64,000 nucleotides of DNA from Rubritalea squalenifaciens DSM 18772 (lineage in GTDB: Bacteria > Verrucomicrobiota > Verrucomicrobiia > Verrucomicrobiales > Akkermansiaceae), in contig NZ_FQYR01000005.1 of NCBI RefSeq assembly GCF_900141815.1, positions 310,001-374,000 of the forward strand, read 5' to 3'. The position numbers were made by a program, and so were the translations under genes. Numbering within the stretch: position 1 is the stretch's first letter; each line of letters opens with the position of its first letter. Shown piece by piece: positions 8,652 through 17,274 of this stretch. A model generated the notes under the pieces. That model made no database searches. It was not told the origin of the DNA and was given only the letters and a program-made list of their open reading frames with translations.

Positions 8652-9398
8652 TTACCGGGGGACCATGAGGCGGTCTGTATCCAGCCCTGTGAGCTTTTTC
8701 AGCCCGCCAATCATGGTAAAGAGAATGTAGCCGCCCACGAGCATGAGAGGAGCACCGATGACGAGGAAGCCCCAGCCCGTGATTTGGGCGACTTTGGAAT
8801 TGTAGACTTCCTTCCAATCAGGGGTACTTGGAGTCAGGTCACCGAGGAAATAATAGGCGAGCCCCATGTTAAGGATGGCTGATATACAGAAGGAACCAAA
8901 GAAAAGCAGTGTGGACTTCCAAATCAGGGCTTCGTAGTCAGGGTGAGATTCCTTCTCAGCAATGACTTTCTCGATGTTACGAATGTCAAAAATCGACTCA
9001 TTGTAGATGAAGGTTCGGAACAGAGGCGATGGAGTGCGGTGGGTAATGAGGAAGAGCGAGCCAAGCAAGAGGGGCTGGATGGCTTCTTTGAGACCGAAGA
9101 TGAGTGCTACATGGGGTTTCGCAGCTTCGCTACTCCAGAGATAAATGGTGATGAGCCCGGTTAAAAGGATGGCACCCAGGCCGACACAGGAGAAAATGTT
9201 CAGTTTCTTGTGATTGATGAAGTGCCAGATGCCGTAGCCCAAGGGTAAGGCCAGAGCTGCAGTCATCGCCCAGACGGGGCCGATGTGGTAAAACTTGCCT
9301 ACTTCCTTGCTGCAGTGACTGAGGATCAGAACTGGAGCGAGAACGTTAATCAGGATGTTCAGCAGTGGGTTTTCTTGGTCTTTTTGAGCTTGGGCCAT
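8652..9398 (-). CDS. VC0807-family integral membrane protein
   Basis: The 248-residue protein has about six transmembrane helices. It carries the features of the VC0807 family: N-terminal NPLLNILINVLAPVLILSHCS, then GPVWAMTAALALPLGYGIW with KLNIFSCVGLGAILLTG, and a mid-protein IYLWSSEAAKPHVALIFGLKEAIQPLLLGSLFL. Function of the family is not established. It is the first gene of a two-gene minus-strand unit with the DUF4261 protein. It sits downstream of a long gene-free region that presumably holds its promoter. Confidence 0.75.
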   Translation of the reverse strand: MAQAQKDQENPLLNILINVLAPVLILSHCSKEVGKFYHIGPVWAMTAALALPLGYGIWHFINHKKLNIFSCVGLGAILLTGLITIYLWSSEAAKPHVALIFGLKEAIQPLLLGSLFLITHRTPSPLFRTFIYNESIFDIRNIEKVIAEKESHPDYEALIWKSTLLFFGSFCISAILNMGLAYYFLGDLTPSTPDWKEVYNSKVAQITGWGFLVIGAPLMLVGGYILFTMIGGLKKLTGLDTDRLMVPR

Positions 9399-9673
9399 GA
9401 TGTTATGGGTATTAACTAGGGGTTTCGCACGGGAGAGTGAAGTTTCAAGTTCTAAAATCTGCCTCAGAGATGATTACTGAAGGCGCTAATGTGCAGAGTG
9501 CGTGGAGATTATGGATTTTTATCGACACGGCGCACTCTAGATGACAGCTATGTATGTCACTGTCTTGATTAAGTGTACGTTTGAATTTATCCACTATTTA
9601 GACGGGTTGTCTGTTTCTGTTTTTTTGGGCACTATACACATGCCTGCAGGAAAATATCGTTTCGCTCAGGCCA

Positions 9674-9728
9674 TGTGCGGTGGTTGCTTTTAGGAGTTGA
9701 GGTCTCCAGGGTTGGTGATCACCGCACA
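9674..9728. repeat. Inverted repeat, perfect 9-bp arms
   Basis: TGTGCGGTG (9674-9682) pairs with CACCGCACA (9720-9728) across 37 bases. Inside the loop, GGAG and CTCC form a second small stem. The shape could be an RNA stem-loop in a long leader of the downstream LuxR gene or a two-half operator. It has no T-run and is not a terminator. Confidence 0.55.
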
Positions 9729-9759
9729 CCTAAAATTTTCAGTGTGTGTCGTGTTCATT

Positions 9760-9822
9760 CTTTCGGATAGTCAAGCTGACCTCAAAGTTGACTCCGGTGG
9801 ATTCAGGTTGGCTATCCGAAAG
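9760..9822. repeat. Long inverted repeat upstream of the LuxR gene
   Basis: CTTTCGGATAGTCAA (9760-9774) pairs with TTGGCTATCCGAAAG (9808-9822), 14 of 15 positions matching and the last pairable as G-U. It ends 32 bases before the regulator start. A dyad with arms this long close to a regulator gene may be an autoregulatory operator or a leader hairpin. Confidence 0.55.
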
Positions 9823-9854
9823 GTGAGCGCTTAAAGGCAGCTGTTTAGATTTAC

Positions 9855-10721
9855 TTGAAAAATGTTAGATATCTGCCATTGATTGGTGTGATGAACCCGA
9901 AACCTCACCATTCAGGTCCGTGTATTTGTGCAAATGATGTCGAGCAAATCGTGCAGTTGTGGCATGATCTACACAAGTTTACAGCGTTACAGGCGGATGA
10001 GGCGATGGAGATGTTTTTGGGGAGGATGGGGGAGATTCTTCACTCATGCTGCGGCTATTGGGTGGCCGCGGCTAGTGGGAAGGAGTTGGCAAGTTCCATG
10101 AAGACGGATCTCTATGATGGCTATGAAGCCGTGGATTTCATAGCCATGCCTGGAGGGCTTAGTCATCAAGAAGTTGATGATCGCCAGGCTATGTATTCTC
10201 AGTTGTCCATTAAGCATGGGGTTTGCCCGATAGCTGTTGCTTCCGTAGCAAGTAGAGGGGAGACTCGCGCTATCCTCAGGCATGACCTCATGAATGATGA
10301 AGAGTGGGAGCGAGAGTGGGTCTACCAAAAGTTCTACCAAGTGAATGATATCGGTGATCGTCTGGTGGCACTCTATCCCGTGGATAGCCAGAGTGAATCC
10401 TGTGTGGTGTTTGATAGGAAAGTCGATCAAGACTACTATGAAGCCCGTGACCGGGAGTTGCTCAAGCTAGCGATGGCGGGTGTAGGCCAACTACACCGTG
10501 AGTTGATGCTGCTTCGTGGTGGTGTGGATAATACGAGTAGACTCCTGACTCCGAGGGAGAGGGATGTGCTCAAACTCATACTGACAGGCGATACGGAGAA
10601 AGAGATAGCTGAGCACTTGGGAATGGGGCGTAGTACTCTGCACCATCATGTGATAGCTATCTACCGTAAATACAATGTCCGTAACCGGGCAGGCCTTCAG
10701 GCTCTCTGGGGGCGCTATTAG
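9855..10721 (+). CDS. LuxR-type transcriptional regulator
   Basis: The protein of up to 288 residues ends in a LuxR/GerE helix-turn-helix (LTPRERDVLKLILTGDTEKEIAEHLGMGRSTLHHHVIAIYRKY), so it is a DNA-binding regulator. The N-terminal 220 residues contain no receiver Asp pattern and look like a ligand- or partner-sensing domain, perhaps GAF-like; I do not recognise its signal. The start is uncertain. The open frame begins at a TTG at 9855 without a good ribosome site, while the first ATG is at 9891 (MNPKPHHSG). It has its own upstream region with two inverted repeats and ends convergent with the aldolase gene. Confidence 0.82.
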   Translation: MKNVRYLPLIGVMNPKPHHSGPCICANDVEQIVQLWHDLHKFTALQADEAMEMFLGRMGEILHSCCGYWVAAASGKELASSMKTDLYDGYEAVDFIAMPGGLSHQEVDDRQAMYSQLSIKHGVCPIAVASVASRGETRAILRHDLMNDEEWEREWVYQKFYQVNDIGDRLVALYPVDSQSESCVVFDRKVDQDYYEARDRELLKLAMAGVGQLHRELMLLRGGVDNTSRLLTPRERDVLKLILTGDTEKEIAEHLGMGRSTLHHHVIAIYRKYNVRNRAGLQALWGRY

Positions 10722-10726
10722 AAGCT

Positions 10727-10762
10727 AAAAAAATGCCCGCGAGAGCAAGTGCTCAAGCGGGC
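10727..10762 (-). terminator. Rho-independent terminator of the aldolase gene
   Basis: On the minus strand a GCCCGC/GCGGGC stem with an inner GAGC/GCTC pairing is followed by seven T residues. It lies just past the aldolase stop codon and could also stop the convergent LuxR transcript. Confidence 0.85.
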
Positions 10763-10791
10763 AAGTCTGTGATAGAGCCAGGGGTATTTGC

Positions 10792-11820
10792 TTACTTCTT
10801 GTAAATGGTCTTCCCTGTGGAGAGGAGGTCGTCGCAAGCGACTTTGAGACGGTCGCAAACGCCTTGCTCACCCTTCTTGATGTAGGAACGTGGATCGTAC
10901 TGGCCTTTTACGCCAACTTCACCGTCGATCTTAAGAACACCTTCGATGTTCTGGCAGATGTGAGTCACCACTGGGCGAGTGAATGCGTACTGGGTGTCGG
11001 TATCGATGTTCATCTTGACCACACCGTATTCGAGTGTTTCGCGGATTTCCTCGAGAGTAGAACCGGAACCACCGTGGAACACGAGATCCATTTCTGCTTC
11101 TGCACCGTACTTGTCGGTAACAGCCTTCTGGCCGTCACGTAGGATGGTAGGCTTGAGCTTAACAGCACCTGGCTTGTACGCACCGTGTACGTTACCGAAG
11201 GTTGCTGCGAAGAGGAAACGACCGAGGCCATTGAGGCTCTCGTATACAGTGATCATGTCCTCAGTGGTGGTGTAGAGTTTGTCGTCAGGAAGACCGGAGT
11301 TGTCTACGCCGTCTTCTTCACCGCCAACAACACCAGCTTCAACTTCGAGGATGATGTCGAGCTCAGCACACTCCTTGAGGAGTTCCTGGGAAAGCTTCAT
11401 GTTCTCTTCAAGTGGAAGAGTGGAAGCGTCGAGCATGTGGGATTGGAAAAGAACGTTCTTACCTTCGGCCTTACGCTTGCGGGAAGCTTCGAGGAGAGGC
11501 TTGAGGAAGGAATCAACCTTCTCAGGGTGGCAGTGGTCAGTGTGGAGAGCTACGAGGATGTCGTATTTCTCGGCAAGTAGGTGTGTAGCCTCGGCAAGGA
11601 CGATTGCGCCGTAGGCTTCGTCACCGACATGGAGACCGGAAGCGAACTTACCGCCGCCGGTAGAAACTTGGATGATACCATCGGAACCTGCTTCAGCAAA
11701 GGCTTTGAGAGCTCCGTTGATAGTGGCGAGAGAGGTGATATTAACAGCTGGGTATGCGTAGCCGCCCTTCTGGGCAGCGTCGAGCATTGCAGCGTATTGT
11801 TCAGGTGTTGCAACTGGCAT
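10792..11820 (-). CDS. fba: Class II fructose-bisphosphate aldolase
   Basis: This zinc-dependent enzyme interconverts fructose 1,6-bisphosphate with dihydroxyacetone phosphate and glyceraldehyde 3-phosphate in glycolysis and gluconeogenesis. The 342-residue protein has the class II hallmarks: ALHTDHCHPEKV with the catalytic Asp and a zinc His, EVEAGVVGGEEDG, the zinc-binding FGNVHGAY, and the phosphate-binding VFHGGSGS and MNIDTDTQYAFTRPV. Length and motifs match the longer FbaA-like subgroup. Codon use is strongly biased toward GTC, ACC, AAG and CGT compared with its neighbours, as expected of a highly expressed gene. It is the last gene of a minus-strand run, 39 bp after the BaiN-like gene, and may also have its own promoter. 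Confidence 0.95.
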   Translation of the reverse strand: MPVATPEQYAAMLDAAQKGGYAYPAVNITSLATINGALKAFAEAGSDGIIQVSTGGGKFASGLHVGDEAYGAIVLAEATHLLAEKYDILVALHTDHCHPEKVDSFLKPLLEASRKRKAEGKNVLFQSHMLDASTLPLEENMKLSQELLKECAELDIILEVEAGVVGGEEDGVDNSGLPDDKLYTTTEDMITVYESLNGLGRFLFAATFGNVHGAYKPGAVKLKPTILRDGQKAVTDKYGAEAEMDLVFHGGSGSTLEEIRETLEYGVVKMNIDTDTQYAFTRPVVTHICQNIEGVLKIDGEVGVKGQYDPRSYIKKGEQGVCDRLKVACDDLLSTGKTIYKK

Positions 11821-11859
11821 GGCCGGGGTGTAATCAAAGGATTTCTGATATGCAAGGAC

Positions 11860-13056
11860 TTAGACTGTCTGTATTGCGGCATTTCCGGCACAAGTACCTG
11901 TGGCAAAGCTTGCTTGGAGCAGATATCCACCAGTGGGTGCCTCCCAGTCGAGCATTTCACCGCAGAGATAGATTCCGGGGTAGTCCTTTAGCATGAGTTC
12001 CTTGGTGAGGGTGCTCCATTGCACCCCGCCGGCTGAGGAAATAGCCTCATCGACTGGACGTGGCTGGGTGAGGGGGATTTTGCAGTGCTTTACAGCCATC
12101 GCCAGTGACTGGGCATCTGGAAAAGAGGTGTAGAGGTGCTCCACAATTGCCGAGGCCGCAGGGCTGAGTTTCCAGCGGATTATTGCTTCTTCGAGGAAAT
12201 TGCGTTTGGCCGATTCCATTTTTGCCACCAGTTGCTCGACTGAGAAGGTGGGTTTGAAATCGACCGTAATGTGCGGCTCCGCTAAACGGCGAATGGCTGG
12301 ACCCAGGCGGTAGATGGGGCCGCCTTCTAGACCGTAACGGGTGATCACGAGTTCACCATGGCGTGATACTTCGCCGGCAGAGACAACGATATTTTTCAAA
12401 GGAAAACCCTCAGCTTGTTCCAGTAGAGCTGCTGACCAATTGGTTTCCCATCCGGAATTTGCTGAACTTAGGGGAGTGACGGGTATTCCAAGCTTTTCAA
12501 GCATGCTGACCCACTTGCCGTCTGAGCCCGTGCTTGGCCATGAGGCACCACCAAGTGCTAGAATTACAGAGTCATGCTCTGCCTTGACGGTTTTGCCTTC
12601 ATGATCAAATACGAGCTTAGGCGAATCGGTCGGGATGATCTCGGTCAGCCTGTGCCTGACTTTGAATTCTACGCCCAGTCCACGGAGCTTCTCGATCCAG
12701 CGGCGTAGTAAAGGTGCTGCCTTCATGCCAATGGGGAAGACTTTACCGCTGCTAGCTGCATAGGTTTCTATGCCAAGGCTTCCAGCCCATGCTCTGAGCT
12801 GAGTGTTGTCAAAATGGCTGATGATTGCCCCGAACCAATCAGGAAGGTCCTTGCCTTGGTAATTCTCAAGGAAATCAGGGAATGTTTGGTCATTGGTTAG
12901 ATTGAGCCCGCTTTTACCCGCGACGAGAAATTTCCTGCCAGTCGATGGCTTGGCGTCGTACAAAGTTACTCTCGCACCTGACTCTGCTGCTACTTCAGCA
13001 GCGCGCAGTCCTGCTGGTCCTCCGCCGACAACGGCTATGGATTTTCTATGAGGCAC
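11860..13056 (-). CDS. BaiN/HI0933-family FAD-dependent oxidoreductase
   Basis: The 398-residue flavoprotein opens with the FAD-binding motif SIAVVGGGPAGLRAAEVAAE. It then shows the family-specific TGRKFLVAGKSGLNLTN and a C-terminal GIYLCGEMLDWEAPTGGYLLQASFATG that closes the FAD site. This pattern belongs to the HI0933/BaiN-like flavoproteins, in particular the TIGR03862 type. Most members have no defined substrate, so no specific reaction can be given. It starts at a GTG two bases after the stop codon of the AAA ATPase gene, so translation is probably coupled. Confidence 0.88.
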   Translation of the reverse strand: MPHRKSIAVVGGGPAGLRAAEVAAESGARVTLYDAKPSTGRKFLVAGKSGLNLTNDQTFPDFLENYQGKDLPDWFGAIISHFDNTQLRAWAGSLGIETYAASSGKVFPIGMKAAPLLRRWIEKLRGLGVEFKVRHRLTEIIPTDSPKLVFDHEGKTVKAEHDSVILALGGASWPSTGSDGKWVSMLEKLGIPVTPLSSANSGWETNWSAALLEQAEGFPLKNIVVSAGEVSRHGELVITRYGLEGGPIYRLGPAIRRLAEPHITVDFKPTFSVEQLVAKMESAKRNFLEEAIIRWKLSPAASAIVEHLYTSFPDAQSLAMAVKHCKIPLTQPRPVDEAISSAGGVQWSTLTKELMLKDYPGIYLCGEMLDWEAPTGGYLLQASFATGTCAGNAAIQTV

Positions 13057-13058
13057 GT

Positions 13059-14471
13059 TTAAATGGAGCGGATATATTCTGCCAAATCGTCATAAAGGCC
13101 TGACTGATTGGCGTAGCTGGCATAGTTTGAAGCCTGCTCGATCCACTCCAGAGTCGTAGGACGCGTTGTTTTAGCCGCCTGGAGTAAGTGTTTCTGGTTG
13201 AGTTTGATTTCTTTGCCAGACTTCATGATTTCTTGAATCACCGATTCGGTGGCGCGGTCTACAACGGCACTGAGATCTGCTCCAGAGAATTTATCTGTAA
13301 TCTTGGCTAGTTTACGGATATCGATTTTGTCCTGAGGAATATCGCTGAGGAGTATTTTAAGAATCGCCTCCCTGGCCTCTAGGTCAGGTGGCGGAACAAA
13401 GAGTACATGGTCGAACCGACCGGGACGGCGGAATGCGCTATCCACGCGCCAAGGAGTGTTTGTGGCACCAATTATAAGGAGCTCCTCATTGTCTGACTGG
13501 CTGCCATCCATTTCTGTGAGGAGGGTATTCACCAGACTTGCTGTGTAGCCGGCATCGCTACGCTTCACTCCGAGAGCATCTACTTCATCAATAAAGATGA
13601 TGGTTGGTGCCTTTCGGCGGGCTACCTCGAATAATGAGTGCATGCGTTGCTCGCTTTCGCCAAGCCACTTGGACAAGATGTCATGCACCGAGATGTTGAT
13701 GAAATGAGCTCCGCATTCACCCGCAGTGGCTCGGGAAATCAAGGTTTTGCCACATCCGGGAGGGCCGTAGAATAAAAGGCCGCCGCCAGAGCGTTTTTTG
13801 AACTTCTTGAATAAATCTTTGTTTTTGAATGGGTAGATGATGCTCATGCGGATGCGCTCCTTGAGCTGCTCCATGCCGCCGATATCGCTGAAATCGATAA
13901 GTTGCCGAGTCGAGTTGAGCAGCGCATCAAGCGAGCTGTCAGTCTCGATGAATTCATCTTCTTCAAGATTACTCTCATCGCTAGAGGTGTAGTATGGCAA
14001 ATGGCTGTTTGTGTTTGCCATTGGTATGGGGGGAGGAGTTTCTAGTTTCGGCGAAGTTGGAGATTGGGGAGGAGTAGAGTCTGTATCTAACCAAGCTTCA
14101 AATTCTGGATCCTCCATTGATTCGTCGATGACAGCAGCCACGTTGTATTGTTTTCTGGCCTCATCTTTCATTCCGCGTTCGCGGTAAATGTCTGCCTTTT
14201 GCCTGTAGGCTTTGGAGCAGGCTTTATTGCTGGAAATGATTGAGTCCAAGATCTGTAAGGCCTCTTGCCAGTCATGATTCGCCAGGAGCTCTGCGATTAC
14301 TAATAGTTTGTCCTCAGTCTCTGGTAGGGATTGAGGAGCTTTGAGTATGTCCGCAGCACGACTGTGGTCGCCCTCAGCAGTCAGTAGTTCAGCAACATGG
14401 AGACGGATATCCCAGTTAGAGGGGTCTTGTGAGAGTGAGTTTAAAAGTAGCTCGATTGTTCTGCTATTCAT
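13059..14471 (-). CDS. AAA-family ATPase with N-terminal TPR region
   Basis: The 470-residue protein has an N-terminal helical TPR-like region (about residues 1-130), a Pro/Ser-rich linker, and a classical AAA module of the Cdc48/Vps4/spastin type. The module shows DIGGMEQLKERI, Walker A GPPGCGKT, the pore-loop region LSKWLGESEQRMHSLF, Walker B IIFIDEVDAL, sensor GATN, and the second region of homology FRRPGRFD with its arginine finger. Such proteins use ATP to unfold, extract or disassemble protein targets. The start at 14471 overlaps the end of the upstream TPR membrane-protein gene by 8 bases, a coupled arrangement; a longer frame to 14528 is less likely. The membrane TPR protein is the probable adaptor or target. 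Confidence 0.85.
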   Translation of the reverse strand: MNSRTIELLLNSLSQDPSNWDIRLHVAELLTAEGDHSRAADILKAPQSLPETEDKLLVIAELLANHDWQEALQILDSIISSNKACSKAYRQKADIYRERGMKDEARKQYNVAAVIDESMEDPEFEAWLDTDSTPPQSPTSPKLETPPPIPMANTNSHLPYYTSSDESNLEEDEFIETDSSLDALLNSTRQLIDFSDIGGMEQLKERIRMSIIYPFKNKDLFKKFKKRSGGGLLFYGPPGCGKTLISRATAGECGAHFINISVHDILSKWLGESEQRMHSLFEVARRKAPTIIFIDEVDALGVKRSDAGYTASLVNTLLTEMDGSQSDNEELLIIGATNTPWRVDSAFRRPGRFDHVLFVPPPDLEAREAILKILLSDIPQDKIDIRKLAKITDKFSGADLSAVVDRATESVIQEIMKSGKEIKLNQKHLLQAAKTTRPTTLEWIEQASNYASYANQSGLYDDLAEYIRSI

Positions 14472-15717
14472 TGTCGATGACGGGTTGTTTTTTGTTTCTG
14501 CGTTCTCTCGTTTTCTTGGAATTAGCATCTATGAGGATTCCAACACAGCTAGCTAGAACTGTAAGGATGACGGCTCCTATGCACACTGTGAGAAATGCTG
14601 CGATCGTGCCGCCACGATACTGGTCACTAGTAAAAAGGAAGTAAACAACGGACCAGAAACACACCAAGAAGACCAGAAATAGGAAAAATCGGGTGTAGAA
14701 GCTCCATTTGTGTAGCTTTCGGAAGGGGCCTTTATAGATGGCAATTTTTCCCATTTTCTTGTGAATGTCTACGATGGTGAGGTATTCGTAAACTTTAGTC
14801 AGTGGCCAGAAGAAGGTGAAGAAGGCCACTGCACTGACGATGCCAAAGAGGATGATGTATTTGCCAATCAATAGTAATGGTAGTGCTAACAGGAATCCAA
14901 ATAGATGTTTCCATTTCAGGTTCCCATCTGGAATCAACTCTATCAGTTTAATTACAAGCTTTGTGGGTAAGAAGGGGAGCCACAGCAATCGGAGGATTGG
15001 ATCTCTTTTTCTCAGGCAACGAATGAGGTCGCTCTGGTGGCTTTTGCTCTCAGGATCAATGAAGAGGGCTTTTCGGTAGTATTCTTCAGCTACTTTGTAC
15101 TTCTTGAGTTTTTCGCAATAGACGTCTCCAATACGGGAGTAGGCTAAGGCATTATCTGGCTCGAGCGAGAGTATTTCCTCATATTGGTTGATGAGGTCCT
15201 GAGGAGCAACCTTATGATCGGGTAGCTCATCGAGTGCCCTGGCTTTCAGATCTAGAGCGCTGACATCATCTGGACATAGGTTTAATGCCTTCTCTGCGCA
15301 CTGAAGAGCCTGTTGCGGATTGTCAAAATGCAGTGATAGGTTTCCGAGGAGGCACCAGGAAGTCTCATCATTTGGCTCCAAACTCAATGCTTTGCGGACG
15401 TTGTCCTCAGCAGTGCCGGCACGATTCATGGACAGGTAGAGGAACCCAAGCAACCTGTAGCCATTCGCATAGTCTGGTTGCAGCCTGACGCTTTCTTTCA
15501 AATGGTTCTCTGCATGCTTAAAGTCGTTTAGCTGATAGAGAATAAACCCCATTTGACAGTGCAGCCAAGATGACTCGGGGCTGGTGGAAAGTAGCTGGCC
15601 AGCTACCTCCCTGGCTCGGAACCACTGGCCAGAACTCGTATAATTCTTCAATTGAGTATGTAGGGACTCTTCTGGATCACTCTCGTAATTGCTAATATTG
15701 TCAGTAAACGAACTCAT
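14464..15717 (-). CDS. TPR protein with C-terminal membrane domain
   Basis: The 417-residue protein contains at least five tetratricopeptide repeats (for example WLHCQMGFILYQLNDFKHAE, GYRLLGFLYLSMNRAGTAED, SWCLLGNLSLHFDNPQQALQ, AYSRIGDVYCEKLKKYKVAEE). About four transmembrane helices follow in the C-terminal third (FGFLLALPLLLIGKYIIL, FFLFLVFLVCFWSVVYFLF and others) and a basic tail (KKTRERRNKKQP). TPRs mediate protein contacts, here presumably on the cytoplasmic side of the membrane. The frame stays open to 15900, but the ATG at 15717 leaves room for the divergent gene and a shared promoter. Tight overlap with the AAA ATPase gene argues that the two act together. The process is unknown. Confidence 0.8.
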   Translation of the reverse strand: MSSFTDNISNYESDPEESLHTQLKNYTSSGQWFRAREVAGQLLSTSPESSWLHCQMGFILYQLNDFKHAENHLKESVRLQPDYANGYRLLGFLYLSMNRAGTAEDNVRKALSLEPNDETSWCLLGNLSLHFDNPQQALQCAEKALNLCPDDVSALDLKARALDELPDHKVAPQDLINQYEEILSLEPDNALAYSRIGDVYCEKLKKYKVAEEYYRKALFIDPESKSHQSDLIRCLRKRDPILRLLWLPFLPTKLVIKLIELIPDGNLKWKHLFGFLLALPLLLIGKYIILFGIVSAVAFFTFFWPLTKVYEYLTIVDIHKKMGKIAIYKGPFRKLHKWSFYTRFFLFLVFLVCFWSVVYFLFTSDQYRGGTIAAFLTVCIGAVILTVLASCVGILIDANSKKTRERRNKKQPVIDNE

Positions 15718-15841
15718 ACACAGATTGGACTGGGTCTGAGGACAGCGCATTTTTTTCGAACAATCCAGTTTATTTGAGTTATTCATGCGTACGTCGTTTC
15801 GTCTTGGTTTATTGAGAAAAAAAGAGCAGGCTGACTGCATT

Positions 15842-17146
15842 ATGGCATTCAGTGGAATATTCGTAGTGTTCTTTATGTTGTTTGGTGGTCTCGGAGGCAA
15901 CGAGGCTTTGGATTACGTGGACACGAAAAGTTATTGGAAAGAGCAAGGTGAGCAACCTGCTGAGGAAGCTTTGATTCAGGAGGTAAGTAAGCCTCAGGTC
16001 AAAGAAGGTGCATCGGCAAAGGCCAGTGAGATCCGTAAACTTATGGTGATCAGGACACTCGGTGAGATGAAGTCAAAGGGTGCTGTCAAAGCTCTTGAGC
16101 AAGCGACGAAATCTGAAGAGCGTTTTGTGGCTGGCTATGCCAAGGAGGCACTCGCGGCAATCAATGGCGAGAAAGCCGACTACCCGAAAGTGGACGGGGG
16201 AGATAAGAAAGATATGCTGATTATGCCCAAGGATACAGGGGTCTTTGTCCATGCGACTATGAAAAGTGGGCCAGCCCAGGATATCGCTAAAGAGCTCAAG
16301 AAAGCTCTCCCTGAACAGCAACAGGCAGGGGCTGAAATGATGTTGAGCGGTATGCAGAAGGGCTTGATCACTTTTCTGGAAAAGAGTGGAAACATTCGCA
16401 TTGATACGGCGAGTGTAGGAGTGGCTCAGAATGTAGGAGACGAGGCAGGCTGGGCTGTATTGAGTTTACGTGGTGAGTACGATCACGCCGCTCTCCGGGC
16501 AACGATTCTAGAGATGGCAGGAGGTGATTTTAATCAGGTGAAGATCGGTGGTGTGGACTATTTGTCTCCAGAGGATGAAGTGTTTTTTGCTCCCCTGAGT
16601 GATGAGCATTTTATTCTCATGACTGGGCCGGGCAAAGAGCAGCTGCCGCTGGAGTCGATGGGTAAAGCGTTAGCCGGAGAGGTCAAGGAGGTTGCTATGC
16701 CCAAAGATCTCCAAGATCTCATTGCGAAAACTGAGAAGAAAGGAAATCTCTGGGCGGCCGCACTTGTATCAGGAGAGATGAAGAAGGTGCCCCATTTGAA
16801 AGAGTTTAAGAATCTTCGAATGGAGACTGCAAAAGGTGGTGAGTTTACTGAAGTTCTTGTCATTGGCGAGGGAGAGCAGGCTAACAAGGTTCAGCAGGCG
16901 CTGACTGCTATTGAAGAATTACATGCAGAGTTTGTTGATAAAGAGGTAGCCCAAATGAAAGAGCATATGCCTCCGGGGATGAAACCTATGGCTGATTTTA
17001 TCGAGGGTATCGAATTCAGAGGAAGAGGCGATTTGGCCATTGTGTCGGGGAAGCTAAAAGATATCAACCCTCTGAACATGTTAACTGGCATGTTCTTGTT
17101 TCAGGCGCCGATGCATCATGAACATGGTGATTTAGAAGTAGAGTAG
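15842..17146 (+). CDS. Secreted protein of unknown function with HEAT-like N-terminus
   Basis: The 434-residue protein starts with a hydrophobic signal sequence (MAFSGIFVVFFMLFGGLGG). A helical stretch resembling a HEAT-type repeat follows (EIRKLMVIRTLGEMKSKGAVKALEQA, GYAKEALAAING), and then a long alpha/beta region with no motif I recognise. The frame is open up to 15785, but the ATG at 15842 gives the best signal peptide. It is divergent from the TPR/AAA run, with roughly 125 bp between them, and ends at a clear terminator, so it is a single-gene unit. Confidence 0.7.
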   Translation: MAFSGIFVVFFMLFGGLGGNEALDYVDTKSYWKEQGEQPAEEALIQEVSKPQVKEGASAKASEIRKLMVIRTLGEMKSKGAVKALEQATKSEERFVAGYAKEALAAINGEKADYPKVDGGDKKDMLIMPKDTGVFVHATMKSGPAQDIAKELKKALPEQQQAGAEMMLSGMQKGLITFLEKSGNIRIDTASVGVAQNVGDEAGWAVLSLRGEYDHAALRATILEMAGGDFNQVKIGGVDYLSPEDEVFFAPLSDEHFILMTGPGKEQLPLESMGKALAGEVKEVAMPKDLQDLIAKTEKKGNLWAAALVSGEMKKVPHLKEFKNLRMETAKGGEFTEVLVIGEGEQANKVQQALTAIEELHAEFVDKEVAQMKEHMPPGMKPMADFIEGIEFRGRGDLAIVSGKLKDINPLNMLTGMFLFQAPMHHEHGDLEVE

Positions 17147-17183
17147 GAGTTGCGAGTTTAGAGGCCTTTCAGGGCCATTTGTG

Positions 17184-17210
17184 CAGGAGAGCTTAGGCTC
17201 TCCTGTTTTT
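17184..17210 (+). terminator. Rho-independent terminator
   Basis: A perfect 9-bp stem (CAGGAGAGC / GCTCTCCTG) with a TTAG loop is followed by five T residues, 37 bases after the preceding stop codon. Confidence 0.88.
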
Positions 17211-17274
17211 GTATAGGCGGGAATTATTCGGTAAATGATTTGCGTGGGTAGGAGGTAGGGCACATTGTGGCGGC

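Larger units (their letters stand above)
9399..9854. other. Gene-free divergent intergenic region
   Basis: These 456 bases separate the VC0807 gene and the LuxR-type regulator, which are transcribed away from each other. I see no convincing coding frame. The right half carries two separate inverted repeats (annotated individually). The left half is AT-rich with nothing specific that I can name. Both flanking genes must have their promoters here. Confidence 0.7.
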
